A DNA stretch of 64,000 bases from Paucisalibacillus algeriensis (GCF_000577245.1 NZ_CBYO010000021.1:37829-101828); one strand, 5' to 3'. Positions 16,754-25,794 are shown, numbered from the stretch's first letter. Notes: a model not told the origin generated them from the sequence alone. Numbers and translations are program-made.

Positions 16754-16787
16754 ACCAGGAAAAGTGCTTTCTTCTTCCTGGTTTTTA
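16754..16787 (+). terminator. Terminator of the Cys-rich protein gene
   Basis: ACCAGGAA...TTCCTGGT followed by TTTTATTT. Confidence 0.85.
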
Positions 16788-16899
16788 TTTGAAAGAAATA
16801 GATTGCGAGTCTATTGATGAATTAAAAGAATATTCATTGTAAATTGTATTATAATCCAAGACACTTGAAGGCGAAATGGATAAAAGGAGATGGTTAAAG

Positions 16900-17043
16900 A
16901 TGAGTAATAGTAAGTTAACAAAAAAAGTAAGAAAAAAATTAGGAATGTCCAAAATTAAACCGCATAAAAGTCCAAGAGTAAAACCCGCTAAAGTCAATGT
17001 TCAATCTCCCATTAAAAAAGGTTGTTGCGGAAAAAGCAGCTAA
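16900..17043 (+). CDS. Small basic protein with C-terminal Cys-Cys motif
   Basis: A 47-residue open frame starting at ATG 16900 behind AAAAGGAGATGG. It is very basic (Lys/Arg in about a third of positions: KLTKKVRKKLGMSKIKPHK) and ends in KKGCCGKSS. It resembles no family I know; small Lys-rich proteins with terminal Cys pairs occur in spore outer layers. It overlaps the start of the JAMM-type gene, so the two are likely one transcript with coupled translation. Confidence 0.55.
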   Translation: MSNSKLTKKVRKKLGMSKIKPHKSPRVKPAKVNVQSPIKKGCCGKSS

Positions 17044-17458
17044 TATCTTTATAAGGCAAAACACTATTTTTTTAACAAATCAGGTTTACAATCAAATAAT
17101 CTACCATTGTAGGAAGGAATCTCCTTTAGAGGCTTGTGGTATATTATCCGGAAGGGACGGTATAATTTGCACCGTGTGGCCTATGAGAAATATAGATCAG
17201 AGTGCGGTCTCCTTTTCCATGTCGAGGAACGAAATTAACAATGTATTCAATTCGATCAAGAAAAAGAATGAAATTGTTTTGGCTATTTACCATTCACATC
17301 CTACTGCACCTGCTATTCCCTCTAGAGGAGATATTCAATATAACAATTACCCCGAGTTAAGCCATGTAATTGTTTCCTTACAACATAAAGTTCCGGATAT
17401 TAAAGCTTATCAGATGGTACAAAATCAGGTAAACTCTCTAATTATCAAACTGAAATAG
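16997..17458 (+). CDS. JAMM/MPN+ (M67-type) metallopeptidase-like protein
   Basis: A single-domain JAB1/MPN protein of at most 153 residues. The zinc-peptidase signature is intact: the Glu in EACGILSG (about 44-51), HSHPTAPAIPSRGD with the two His, Ser and Asp ligands (about 98-111). Bacterial stand-alone JAMM proteins cleave isopeptide-like or C-terminal tails (ThiS/MoaD-like or ubiquitin-like partners). The start is uncertain: ATG 16997 lies inside the basic-protein gene and has no ribosome site, while homologous sequence begins near NTIFLTNQVY, where no ATG/GTG/TTG exists. Placement in a spore-surface locus suggests processing of a surface protein, which is speculation. Confidence 0.75.
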   Translation: MFNLPLKKVVAEKAANIFIRQNTIFLTNQVYNQIIYHCRKESPLEACGILSGRDGIICTVWPMRNIDQSAVSFSMSRNEINNVFNSIKKKNEIVLAIYHSHPTAPAIPSRGDIQYNNYPELSHVIVSLQHKVPDIKAYQMVQNQVNSLIIKLK

Positions 17459-17471
17459 CAATAAAATACTT

Positions 17472-17507
17472 TCCGGGGTATGTAGAAGATCATTTCTGTA
17501 CCCCGGA
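17472..17507. terminator. Hairpin between convergent genes
   Basis: TCCGGGGTA...TACCCCGGA, between the JAMM gene and the minus-strand gene ending at 17532. Confidence 0.65.
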
Positions 17508-17531
17508 CTTAGATATATTAATCTGAACTAC

Positions 17532-18839
17532 CTAACCTCTATTTAATAATAACGATATCTTATTATTTGCTGGTATCTCCAGGCCATGCTCAGCATAGAA
17601 AATGAAGGCTTCAACTTTAATATTTTTGTCTTCCTCAAGACTCTTTACAGTAAATTGGATATTTGGCAATTGAATATTATCGCCAGGGTCGGTATAAATT
17701 TCATGGACGGGGCAAACCCAAATTTCACCTTTTTCATCCGCTTCATGTTGCCAATTCTCGTTCATATAACGCCAACCTTTTGGTCCATCTGCTGTTTGAA
17801 TTCCTTGTGTTTGTATGGTATTAGGTTGCAGAATTTGACTAATAATACCAACGCTCCCTGCAGGGGTCATTCGAAAACATATAATAGGGTTTTTTAAAGA
17901 TTCTAATCCAGTATTTTTAATAGTTAAGTTTCCAAATATTTTAGGACTTTTACTATTTGATTGGTCTATCAATATATGATAGTCAAAGAATGCCTCAGCA
18001 TTTAAGCGATTCTCTTGTCTAATAGCTATTTCACGCTGAGATGATGACTCATCAGCAGAGGTGTCAATTATATTATTTGATTGATCAATTTCTTTTTCTT
18101 CGTTTTCAGTTTCATAATCTATGTTTTCTATTTCGTCCTCTACTAGATTTGTTTGTTTATCTAACTCTCCTATATGGCGGTTGTCTGATTGTCTTAATCC
18201 TTTCAAATATACTTCAAACGGAAAAATAGATAATGGTGTTAAATGATAACTCTTCTGAAGCTTACTAATTAAGCCAATCGAGAGGATAAATGCTACATTT
18301 TCACCTATGTTTTCCCAAAAGGTTTCCTTCATAGCTTCTGGATACATAACATGTACCTTCACGGTTTGATAGTCTTTAGTATTATCTATCTTGTTTATAT
18401 TAAACTTTATATTCAACTTCTGGCATTCTACCTTTATATTTTTAATCCATTCAGCGTCTACGTCCCCTTTATAATAGTAGATTTCCAATATAGGCTGATT
18501 TATATACTGTATTTGACTGGCGGTAACGGAAAGAGTGAGATCAGCCTGTTCAGGTTTGTTATATTCCGAATCAGCTAAGTGAACACCACAACTCATTAAG
18601 CTTTTTCCGATATATCGAAGCAGTTGATCCTCAAATTCTTCCCTGCGTAACGTATTTTGTAATGATTGATCTTTTATTAATAGAATGCTCTTATTATATA
18701 AACCAGGAAGTAAGTTAATCCTTCCATCCGTCCTATTCATTTCTATTTGATAGCCTAACTCAAGAAAACAATAATAAAAAACCGGAATTGCTTCTTCAGG
18801 TATGGAACATATTCTACTTTCTCCTAGATAAAGTTCCAT
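17532..18839 (-). CDS. Unknown protein with C-terminal beta-sandwich-like domain, surface-locus associated
   Basis: A 435-residue soluble protein, no signal peptide. The start at ATG 18837-18839 follows GGAGGTGAAAAGA; the longer frame to 18911 is untranslated leader. Residues 1-215 alternate strands and helices (for example LTLSVTASQIQYINQPILEI) with no family I recognise. An acidic, disordered linker (about 235-275, rich in Glu, Asp, Asn, Ser) follows. The last ~150 residues look like an Ig-like or DUF11-like sandwich (IFGNLTIKNTGLESLKNPII, GWRYMNENWQHEADEKGEIW, VCPVHEIYTDPGDNIQLPN). It is divergent from the coiled-coil/glycosyltransferase operon and probably part of the same surface programme. 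Confidence 0.6.
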   Translation of the reverse strand: MELYLGESRICSIPEEAIPVFYYCFLELGYQIEMNRTDGRINLLPGLYNKSILLIKDQSLQNTLRREEFEDQLLRYIGKSLMSCGVHLADSEYNKPEQADLTLSVTASQIQYINQPILEIYYYKGDVDAEWIKNIKVECQKLNIKFNINKIDNTKDYQTVKVHVMYPEAMKETFWENIGENVAFILSIGLISKLQKSYHLTPLSIFPFEVYLKGLRQSDNRHIGELDKQTNLVEDEIENIDYETENEEKEIDQSNNIIDTSADESSSQREIAIRQENRLNAEAFFDYHILIDQSNSKSPKIFGNLTIKNTGLESLKNPIICFRMTPAGSVGIISQILQPNTIQTQGIQTADGPKGWRYMNENWQHEADEKGEIWVCPVHEIYTDPGDNIQLPNIQFTVKSLEEDKNIKVEAFIFYAEHGLEIPANNKISLLLNRG

Positions 18840-18954
18840 TCTTTTCACCTCCAATGAATATGATAAATACTTTATCTTAAACATAATCATTTTATGATAA
18901 GGTATCTCCAAATGTTAATAAATCACGGGTCTTTTCTGGACACAGGCAGCCGTC

Positions 18955-18982
18955 ACCGTTTAGCATATATAAGCATATTTTA
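18955..18982 (+). promoter_or_regulatory. Weak SigK-type promoter candidate upstream of the coiled-coil gene
   Basis: AC at 18955-18956, 17 bases, then CATATTTTA at 18974-18982, close to the SigK pattern AC-N16-CATANNNTA. It lies ~145 bp before the coiled-coil start. AT-rich DNA gives such matches by chance. Confidence 0.3.
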
Positions 18983-19125
18983 AGAAGGATACTACATTCA
19001 TAAAATATCTAAGGGCTTGGGCAAATGGCATGGCATATTTGTATTATTATCATATTAATAATATTAAAGGATGTGATTTAAATGTTAGGAAATATAAATG
19101 TTAGAATAATGGAGCTGATTAAGCT

Positions 19126-20928
19126 ATGAAACATGATAATAATGGTAATCTCACTTCTGATCAAATGGAGCAAATGATTAGCAATTTAAAAGCTGAGGTA
19201 GAAAATTTTAAAAGAGAAACAGAAAGATATAAGAAGGAATATGACAAGATCAACGAAATCAGTAATAAGAATATTCAAATTGAGAAAAGACTTCGGAATA
19301 AATCAAATATCATATCAAAACTAGAAGAATCCAATGCAAGTCTAGTATTGGAAAATGAGTTACAACGAAGAAGATTGAAGAAGATTGAAAGAAATCAATC
19401 AAAAATACAACAATTATATGAAAAACTGGAAAGCAAACCTCATAAACGTCGTAATGAAAAGGCAGAAAAACCTAACCAAGAAATAGAAAGTCTAAAATCC
19501 CTTTTAATAGAAAAAGAGCAAGCTTTCCAACAGGAATTGGAGCAATTTCAGGAAAAGGAAAAGTTCTACAAACAGGAACTCCAACAGTTACATGAATCTG
19601 TTGACCGCTTTAAAGAGAAAGAGCAGCAGCTTACTCAAGAGATTTCCCGTCTTCAAGCAATCCCGAATGAGAAAGAGAAATCTTACGAACAAGAACTTCA
19701 ACTGTTACGTGATAAGGCAAATCGCTTTAAGGAAAAGGAACACCTGCTTACTCAAGAAATTACCAATCTAAAATCAATCCTGAACGAGAAAGAGGGGTCT
19801 TATGAGCAAGAACTTCAACAATTACAAGATAAGGCTAATCGCTTTAAGGAAAAGGAAAACCGGCTTATCACAGAAATCACCAATCTAAAAGTAACCCTAA
19901 ATGAGAAAGAGGGTTCTAATATACAAGAACTCCAACTATTACGAGATAAGGCTAACCAATTTAAGGAAAAGGAACACGGTCTTACTCAAGAAATTACCGA
20001 CCTAAAAGCAGTCCTAAATGAGAAAGAGGAATCTTATAAGCAAGAACTCCAACTATTACGTGATGAGGCTAATCGATTTAAGAAAAAGGAAAATCTGCTT
20101 ACCCAAGAAATTACCGATCTAAAAGCAGTCCTACATGAGAAGAAGGAATCTTATAAGCAAGAACTCCAACTATTACGAGATGAGGCTAATCGCTTTAGGA
20201 AAAAGGAAAATCTGCTTACTCAAGAAATTACCGACCTAAAAGCAGTCCTAAATGAGAAAGAGGAATCTTATAAGCAAGAACTCCAACTATTACGAGGTAC
20301 CGCTGATCGTTTCAAGGAAAAGGAACATCATTTTAATCAAAAAATAAAAAAATTAATTAATGAAAAAGAGAATTATAAAAAGGAAGTGGAACAATTAAAT
20401 CAAGAAAGGATTGAAAAGAGCGAATCGGTTAGGAAACAGGTAGGTGAATTAAAAGCTGTCATAGAGAACACACAACGTCAGCTAGAGGAGTATAAACAGG
20501 AAAAAATCAAGCTATCGAAAGAGGCTGAGCAACTTAATTTGAAGTTGAAAGAACATGAAAATATGAATAAACAATTAGAAGTATCGTTTAAAAATACCAA
20601 TCCAAAAAACAATCCATCTAAAAAAGATGCTAATGAAGTTCCAAAATTTCAATTTCCTTACGATTTAATTAAACAAAAACAAAATAATATTAAGGTTCAA
20701 GAAAATATACAAAGTCATCATTTAAATAAAGAACATCCAAATCCAACTAATAAATGGCAAAAATTAACCTCAAATACTGAGGCATCCACTTTTAAAAACA
20801 TTCATGCAAACAAACCTCCTTCTTTATTAATACCTCACTATCATACAAAAACCGGTGATATTCCAAATATAAACCATCCTTTTCCCGGTGGTACAACAGT
20901 TGACCCATTTAAAAATCTAAGGAGGTAA
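19126..20928 (+). CDS. Long coiled-coil protein with 39-residue tandem repeats
   Basis: A 600-residue soluble protein, almost all Glu/Lys/Gln/Leu helix up to about residue 485, then a polar Asn/Pro-rich tail ending HPFPGGTTVDPFKNLRR. From residue 150 there are six full and one partial copies of a 39-residue unit (consensus QELQLLRDKANRFKEKE, LLTQEITDLKAVLNEKE, SYK), each 117 bp. 39 equals four heptads plus one hendecad, so the coiled coil can run on without a break. It is the first gene of an operon with two glycosyltransferases (next start only 8 bp after the stop). Likely a rod or scaffold for the spore surface, possibly the glycosylated or morphogenetic partner; that role is inferred from context. 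Confidence 0.75.
   Translation: MKHDNNGNLTSDQMEQMISNLKAEVENFKRETERYKKEYDKINEISNKNIQIEKRLRNKSNIISKLEESNASLVLENELQRRRLKKIERNQSKIQQLYEKLESKPHKRRNEKAEKPNQEIESLKSLLIEKEQAFQQELEQFQEKEKFYKQELQQLHESVDRFKEKEQQLTQEISRLQAIPNEKEKSYEQELQLLRDKANRFKEKEHLLTQEITNLKSILNEKEGSYEQELQQLQDKANRFKEKENRLITEITNLKVTLNEKEGSNIQELQLLRDKANQFKEKEHGLTQEITDLKAVLNEKEESYKQELQLLRDEANRFKKKENLLTQEITDLKAVLHEKKESYKQELQLLRDEANRFRKKENLLTQEITDLKAVLNEKEESYKQELQLLRGTADRFKEKEHHFNQKIKKLINEKENYKKEVEQLNQERIEKSESVRKQVGELKAVIENTQRQLEEYKQEKIKLSKEAEQLNLKLKEHENMNKQLEVSFKNTNPKNNPSKKDANEVPKFQFPYDLIKQKQNNIKVQENIQSHHLNKEHPNPTNKWQKLTSNTEASTFKNIHANKPPSLLIPHYHTKTGDIPNINHPFPGGTTVDPFKNLRR
19573..20379 (+). repeat. 117-bp in-frame tandem repeats
   Basis: Unit starts: 19573, 19690, 19807, 19924, 20041, 20158, 20275 (last partial). 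Units 4-6 are nearly identical at DNA level, including silent positions, which points to recent duplication or gene conversion. Confidence 0.95.
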
Positions 20929-20936
20929 ATTATCTC

Positions 20937-21803
20937 GTGAAGGTTTCCATCATTTTCCCCGTAAAAAATGAGGGGCAAAACCTTAAAAATACGTTGGATT
21001 CCCTGTTTGCCCAAAAAACTAACTATTCTCTTGAAGTCATTGTTATCAATGATGCCTCAGAAGATCAGTGCTGTGACTTTTTAGCAAATTACAATAAAAA
21101 TAATGATATAACTCTCATTCAAACAGAAGGAATCGGTGCAGCGAATGCACGAAATTTAGGTGCCTCCAATGCTTTGGGAGACTACCTTATTTTTTGCGAT
21201 GCACATCTTATATTCCAAGACTGGTGGCTTGATCATCTTTTGGAACCACTACTAGCTGGCAAAACTGATGCTGTTTCTCCTACTATCGGGGCATTTGATA
21301 ATGACCAATTCTTTGGTTTTGGGCAAACCCTTAACCCAAACCTTAGTATTAAATGGAACACCATAAAAGATGAGGTCAGTGAAGTTGCCATCTTGCCTGG
21401 TGCTTGTTTGGCAGTTAGCAAGAAAGTGTTCGAGAAAGTTGGTGGATTTGAAAAGGGCTTTGAAACATGGGGGCATGAAGATGTAGAATTCTCCATTAAA
21501 TTATGGTTATTTGGTTATCGATGTCATGTTGTACCAACTGTCAAGGTACTTCATTTATTCAGAAAGCAGCACCCCTATAAGGTTCAATACGATGACTTCT
21601 ACCACAATATCCTTAAATTAGCCTATTCCCACTTTGATTTGAAAAGAATCCAAAAGTGTAAAAGGTTAATTATTAATTCTAAAGTTAGAGATATTGAAAG
21701 ACGTGTGTTAGAAAATGGTGCATTAGAACAAAGAAGAGATTATTTCAAGAGACGAAAAAGATCAGATGACTGGTATTTTAAAAAGTTTGGGATTGATTTT
21801 TGA
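20937..21803 (+). CDS. Family 2 glycosyltransferase
   Basis: A 288-residue cytosolic GT-A enzyme. VSIIFPVKNEG (3-13), VIVINDASED (35-44), GAANARNLGA and the metal-binding FCDAHLIF (87-94, a DxH-type DxD) are present, followed by GGFEKGFETWGHEDVEFSIK, the acceptor-side motif of polypeptide-GalNAc-transferase-like GT2/GT27 enzymes. The start is GTG 20937 with the ribosome site GGAGGT inside the previous stop. The Lys/Arg-rich C-terminus (RRDYFKRRKRSDDWYFKKFG) could hold it at the membrane or on the acidic coiled-coil protein encoded just upstream. Donor and acceptor are unknown. Confidence 0.85.
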   Translation: MKVSIIFPVKNEGQNLKNTLDSLFAQKTNYSLEVIVINDASEDQCCDFLANYNKNNDITLIQTEGIGAANARNLGASNALGDYLIFCDAHLIFQDWWLDHLLEPLLAGKTDAVSPTIGAFDNDQFFGFGQTLNPNLSIKWNTIKDEVSEVAILPGACLAVSKKVFEKVGGFEKGFETWGHEDVEFSIKLWLFGYRCHVVPTVKVLHLFRKQHPYKVQYDDFYHNILKLAYSHFDLKRIQKCKRLIINSKVRDIERRVLENGALEQRRDYFKRRKRSDDWYFKKFGIDF

Positions 21804-21848
21804 TAATGGTGCTTCATGAAATAAGCTCAGGATTCAGGAGGAAATGGC

Positions 21849-22925
21849 ATGAATATTTTATTTGTCTATTATCTCCCAAGCGGGGGAGTAGAAACGTTAA
21901 ACCGGCAACGAGCAATTGCATTAAAAAACAGAGGAATTAATTGTGACTTTTTGTATTATCAAAAAAAGCGAGATTTAGTCAATCACCATGAAGGACGCAT
22001 CTTTATAACAAATATTGACAGTGAAATTCAACATATAATCCGGGATGGAAATTATACTGCTATTGTTATAACATCTGATTTTCAGGGACTTTCAAGATTT
22101 AGAAACTTAGGCTACAATGGTGTATTAATTTATGAAATTCAGGGTCTAGGGAAAGAGGAAACCGCCAAAATCGAGCTACCAAAGATATCATCATTCATTT
22201 CTAAAAACGCAGATGCCATATTAGTCTCGAAAACACCACATATCCTCTCTATTCTTAAAACCATTCCAGACTTACCTCCACTATTTGTCATGAATAATTG
22301 TATAGACACAGAACATTTTGGTTATCGATATGAAAAGTCAGGCAAAAACCCTATAATAGCTTGGATCGGCAGGATTGAAGAAAATAAAAATTGGCATGAA
22401 TTTTTGCAAATTGGACATAAGCTAATTCATGAATACAATCCTAATATTCAATTATATCTCTTTGAGGACCCAACTTTGTCTTTGCCTCAAGAAAGAGAAA
22501 AATTCTATAAGGTTTTAAAAACACTTAACTTAGAAAATAACATCAATCTTCTCTCCAATATCCCCCATGAAGAAATGCCCAAGTTTTTTTCCATTGTTGG
22601 AGACTCAGGAGGTTTCTTATGTTCCACCTCAATTACGGAGGGCTTTGGCTATGCCATTGTTGAAGCCATGAGCTGTAAATGCCCAGTCTTGTCAACTAAA
22701 TCAGATGGTGTTAGTAATTCCATTATTCATAACCTAACCGGTAAGTATTATAATCTTGGAAATATTTCAGAGGCATTTATAGAAGCAGAGGAATTAATGT
22801 CCAATAACAATTTAAGAAATCATATCCGTACAGAAGCAGTCCTTCATGTAAGGAAGGAATTTAGTATGGATACTTATGGTTCGGAATTTAGGAAGATGAT
22901 GAGTGTTTTAACTAAACAATCGTAA
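21849..22925 (+). CDS. Family 4 (GT-B) glycosyltransferase
   Basis: A 358-residue retaining glycosyltransferase of the GT4 type. The N-terminal Rossmann half has the Gly-rich LPSGGVETLNRQRAIAL (acceptor side). The C-terminal half starts near PIIAWIGRIEENKNWHEFL and has the sugar-nucleotide E-x7-E motif in TEGFGYAIVEAM, then STKSDGVSNSI. ATG follows GGAGG with 7 bases. It is the last gene of the coiled-coil operon and ends in the perfect hairpin at 22944. Together with the GT2 before it, it likely builds a short glycan on a surface acceptor. Confidence 0.85.
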   Translation: MNILFVYYLPSGGVETLNRQRAIALKNRGINCDFLYYQKKRDLVNHHEGRIFITNIDSEIQHIIRDGNYTAIVITSDFQGLSRFRNLGYNGVLIYEIQGLGKEETAKIELPKISSFISKNADAILVSKTPHILSILKTIPDLPPLFVMNNCIDTEHFGYRYEKSGKNPIIAWIGRIEENKNWHEFLQIGHKLIHEYNPNIQLYLFEDPTLSLPQEREKFYKVLKTLNLENNINLLSNIPHEEMPKFFSIVGDSGGFLCSTSITEGFGYAIVEAMSCKCPVLSTKSDGVSNSIIHNLTGKYYNLGNISEAFIEAEELMSNNNLRNHIRTEAVLHVRKEFSMDTYGSEFRKMMSVLTKQS

Positions 22926-22943
22926 GTAGCACGAAAAGTAGTT

Positions 22944-22985
22944 AAAAGCAGCGTTGATTTCTAATCTTCAATCAACGTTGCTTTT
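22944..22985. terminator. Terminator of the coiled-coil/GT operon
   Basis: AAAAGCAGCGTTGATT pairs with AATCAACGTTGCTTTT; A- and T-runs on both sides make it bidirectional. Confidence 0.9.
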
Positions 22986-23079
22986 ACTCTTTTGGCTGTT
23001 TTTATAAAAGAATGATTTTAATTACATAATTGATAGAAAGTGTGCTGTAACTACTGCCAAATACCCCTTTCATAACGAA

Positions 23080-23270
23080 TGGAGTGCTAGGATACAGCTT
23101 CGGCAGAATACTCCGCTTTCCGCGGGAGGCTGAGGCCGTGCCCACGGAAAGGTAGATACTGGGAGGTATTTTCGAGCAGATATCGCCCCTGGCTGGAAGT
23201 GAAAACGGGGTGTATTTCCGTAACGGGTATGTTGCTCAACCATAAATGTCTTGTTACCGATAGTTCCGAT
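23080..23270. repeat. Bacillaceae-type intergenic repeat, copy A
   Basis: GGCAGAATACTCCGCTTTCC near 23101-23120 and TATTTTCGAGCAGATATCGC to about 23220 align with the element at 35320-35530, and similarity goes on through GTTACCGATAGTT. Inner arms are inverted (ATACTCCGCTTTC near 23108; GAAAACGGGGTGTAT near 23200). An open frame across it (23070-23300) is not coding. It separates two convergent glycan operons and may fold as a large hairpin in RNA. Confidence 0.75.
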
Positions 23271-23304
23271 CAACCGAGAAAATAATAGCAAATCGGACAA
23301 TCTC

Positions 23305-25050
23305 TTACAATCCTATTAGATACTTAAAATTTTCAGCTAATGCCCTAAATTCCTCTATCTGTAAAAGCGTTTCGGATTCTTTTTCTGCAAGTGCTAGATT
23401 AATGGGACTGCCTTCAGCAAGATTCTTCTTTTCTTCTCCTGTCCATAGTTTTTTCGCTATAGACTCCTGCATATAAGAATAAAGTTCTTTAAAGTTTTGA
23501 AATTTACTTGGGTATTTTTCTTCTAATGTTAGAAAGGAGTTTAGTAGATTGTTTAACGGATATAATTCAATTCCTACAAAATTTAAAGCAAATATTCTCA
23601 TTTCAATTTCTTGATATTTATTAAACATTCTTACAAAGTTTCTTACCGCATCGATAGAATTCGATGTTGCCACAGGATGTTCTTGGTGAAAGCTAATTAA
23701 ATCTTTATGATTTAGGAACGAATACCCTTTTTTATAGAATCGGTACCCCATTTCATTATCATCCCATCCATAGCCCGGGAACTCTTCAAATAACCCGACT
23801 TCCTGAAAACCTGTAGCTCTGACCGAAACGTTCCCAGTACAAAAGAGAATCCACGGAAAGTGAAATCCTTTTAGGTCATTCCCGTAGTATTTAAATAAAT
23901 TATCTCGATAGATTTGGACAAATGGCTTTTCAAATGAATAATGGGTATAGGATTGATCTAACACATTTTCTTTCGTTAAAAACGTGAAAGTTTTGTTACC
24001 TTTTATAATCTCTTGAAGGTTATAACGGTTATGTTGATTGTTTCGGAGTATCTGTACGAGAAGTTTCATTTGAACCTGATTAAAACCAGGATGAAACTTT
24101 GTATAGACTCCATGTAGTACTAAACTGCCGCTAACAACTAATCGGTCATTCTGCAGATGAGCACGATAATGGTGGTCAATAAAGTCCGGTTTGACCAAGA
24201 TTTCAGCATCCAGAAATATTATTACTTCCCCGGTAGCTACCTTAAGTCCTAAATTCCTCATATTTGGCCGGCCTATATTTACATTTGACCGTATATAGGT
24301 TAACGAAAAGGAAAAAGGATGTTCCTTAACCATATTGAATGTGTTATCCCCTGAACCATCATCACAAATAATAACCTCGAAATTGTTTTTATGAAAAGTC
24401 TGACTCTCTAGGGAATAAAGGGTTAATAGTATTTCCTCATATTTATTGTAGGTTGGCATAATAATGGTAACTTTTGGAGAAAAGATATTGCCTTTTTTGT
24501 ATGTTCCTCCATTTAAAAAATTTTTGCCCCATACTACCTTTCCGTCATATCCTTGACTATCCTCTTCTAAATGAAGAATCTGATTATGAGTTAGACCTTC
24601 ATTCCATAATTTAATGGACCGGACTTTACCACGAAAGGTTTCCCCTTTTTCATTACCTCCTATCATTCCAGAAGGATACACATTCTGAAATGGACTTGGA
24701 TTACCTTCTGCTATAAGCCTACCATTAATATATAATAATGGTTTTTTATTTGTGTACACGAGGACCAAATCAACCCAAGTTGAGACATCAACATGAGCTA
24801 CTAATATAGTATGATATTCTATTCCGTCGTACTCGATAATCCTAATTTCATGGCCATTCATGACTATCCCAGCGCCAGAGGAGCCTTCTTCAACAAATTC
24901 TGGTGCAATTAGAAAGGAGAACGTATCCTTTTCTATTGTAGGCTCCGGCAAAATGATGCATTGGTAGGAAAAGTTGTTCTTACATTCTTTGCCGATTCGG
25001 TAAAATGAAATGTACTCCTCCCCTTTAAAAGTAAAAGGATGATTAAACAT
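23305..25050 (-). CDS. LamG-like domain fused to a family 2 glycosyltransferase
   Basis: A 581-residue protein with two parts. Residues 1-165 resemble a concanavalin/LamG lectin-like sandwich: STWVDLVLVYTNKKPLLYIN, GRLIAEG, GGNEKGETFRGKVRSIKLWN. From ~194 a GT2 domain follows: VTIIMPTYNKYEEIL, CDDGSGDNTF (229-), FLDAEILV with the DxE/DxD metal motif (280-), and GYGWDDNEMGYRFYKKG near 425. The lectin part may hold the growing glycan while the GT2 part extends it. It is the last gene of the seven-gene operon and overlaps the preceding GT2 by 8 bp. Start ATG after GGAGAGAGG. Confidence 0.85.
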   Translation of the reverse strand: MFNHPFTFKGEEYISFYRIGKECKNNFSYQCIILPEPTIEKDTFSFLIAPEFVEEGSSGAGIVMNGHEIRIIEYDGIEYHTILVAHVDVSTWVDLVLVYTNKKPLLYINGRLIAEGNPSPFQNVYPSGMIGGNEKGETFRGKVRSIKLWNEGLTHNQILHLEEDSQGYDGKVVWGKNFLNGGTYKKGNIFSPKVTIIMPTYNKYEEILLTLYSLESQTFHKNNFEVIICDDGSGDNTFNMVKEHPFSFSLTYIRSNVNIGRPNMRNLGLKVATGEVIIFLDAEILVKPDFIDHHYRAHLQNDRLVVSGSLVLHGVYTKFHPGFNQVQMKLLVQILRNNQHNRYNLQEIIKGNKTFTFLTKENVLDQSYTHYSFEKPFVQIYRDNLFKYYGNDLKGFHFPWILFCTGNVSVRATGFQEVGLFEEFPGYGWDDNEMGYRFYKKGYSFLNHKDLISFHQEHPVATSNSIDAVRNFVRMFNKYQEIEMRIFALNFVGIELYPLNNLLNSFLTLEEKYPSKFQNFKELYSYMQESIAKKLWTGEEKKNLAEGSPINLALAEKESETLLQIEEFRALAENFKYLIGL

Positions 25051-25780
25051 CAGCCTCTCTCCTCAACTTTGAAATTAATAAATCTAGTTCTTTGCTATAT
25101 TTATCTCTTACATGATAGAATTCTTTCATCTGTTCTTTGTAATGAATTTTTGTTCCCATATTCCTGTGAACTCTATAATTGGTCAATGTCGAATGTAGGT
25201 AATGAATGGGAAAATGGCATGAAGTCCTAATCCAATAATCATAATCTTGTACAAACTTAAGTGTTATATCAAAATCTCCTACGCTTTCCCAAACTTTTCT
25301 GGACATCATCACGGTACACCCATTGATTGGACAAAAGCTTTTCATCGTTTCCACAATTTCTAGTGGATTAGCAAACACTTTTCCTACATTATAATTGGTA
25401 ATTAGACCATTTTCGTTAATGTGATTAAAATTGGTAAAACATATTTCAAGTTGATTTTCAAGCATGTACTCGAGTTGTACTTCAATTTTTCGATCATCAA
25501 AAAGATCATCTGAACTAAGCCAGGCAACAAAATCACCATTTGCATGTTTTAAGCCTTGGTTTAAAGCTGATGCAACCCCTTGGTTTGATTGTTCTATATA
25601 AGTTATTTTTGAAAGATAAGGATCTAATAGATTTTTATATTCTTCTGTAGACCCATCATTTACTAGAATAATTTCTATCTGCTTATAGGTTTGTCGTAGA
25701 ACGCTGTTTATTGCTTGGCTGATAAAGGCACAGTTATAAAAGGGAATCATGACGGTAACCAGAGGACTATTATTTTTCAA
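25043..25780 (-). CDS. Family 2 glycosyltransferase
   Basis: A 245-residue GT-A enzyme: VTVMIPFYNCAFISQAINS at the N-terminus, ILVNDGSTEEY, then SNQGVASALNQGLKHANGDF and AWLSSDDLFD (DxD-type SDD), and a C-terminal FVQDYDYWIRTS. This layout is typical of cps/spore-coat GT2 enzymes. I start at TTG 25778-25780, eight bases after AAAGGAG, which itself overlaps the stop of the sulfotransferase gene. Operon member with overlaps on both sides. Donor unknown; a UDP-HexNAc-type deoxysugar made by the upstream genes is plausible. Confidence 0.85.
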   Translation of the reverse strand: MKNNSPLVTVMIPFYNCAFISQAINSVLRQTYKQIEIILVNDGSTEEYKNLLDPYLSKITYIEQSNQGVASALNQGLKHANGDFVAWLSSDDLFDDRKIEVQLEYMLENQLEICFTNFNHINENGLITNYNVGKVFANPLEIVETMKSFCPINGCTVMMSRKVWESVGDFDITLKFVQDYDYWIRTSCHFPIHYLHSTLTNYRVHRNMGTKIHYKEQMKEFYHVRDKYSKELDLLISKLRREADV

Positions 25781-25794
25781 TTCCAAAACTCCTT

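Noticed and set aside
19573..20379. Direct repeats as a CRISPR array
   Set aside because: The 117-bp units are contiguous and in frame within a coiled-coil gene; there are no spacers and no cas genes.
23070..23300. Open frame of 76 codons
   Set aside because: It runs across the dispersed repeat with no ribosome site; codon use is that of the repeat.
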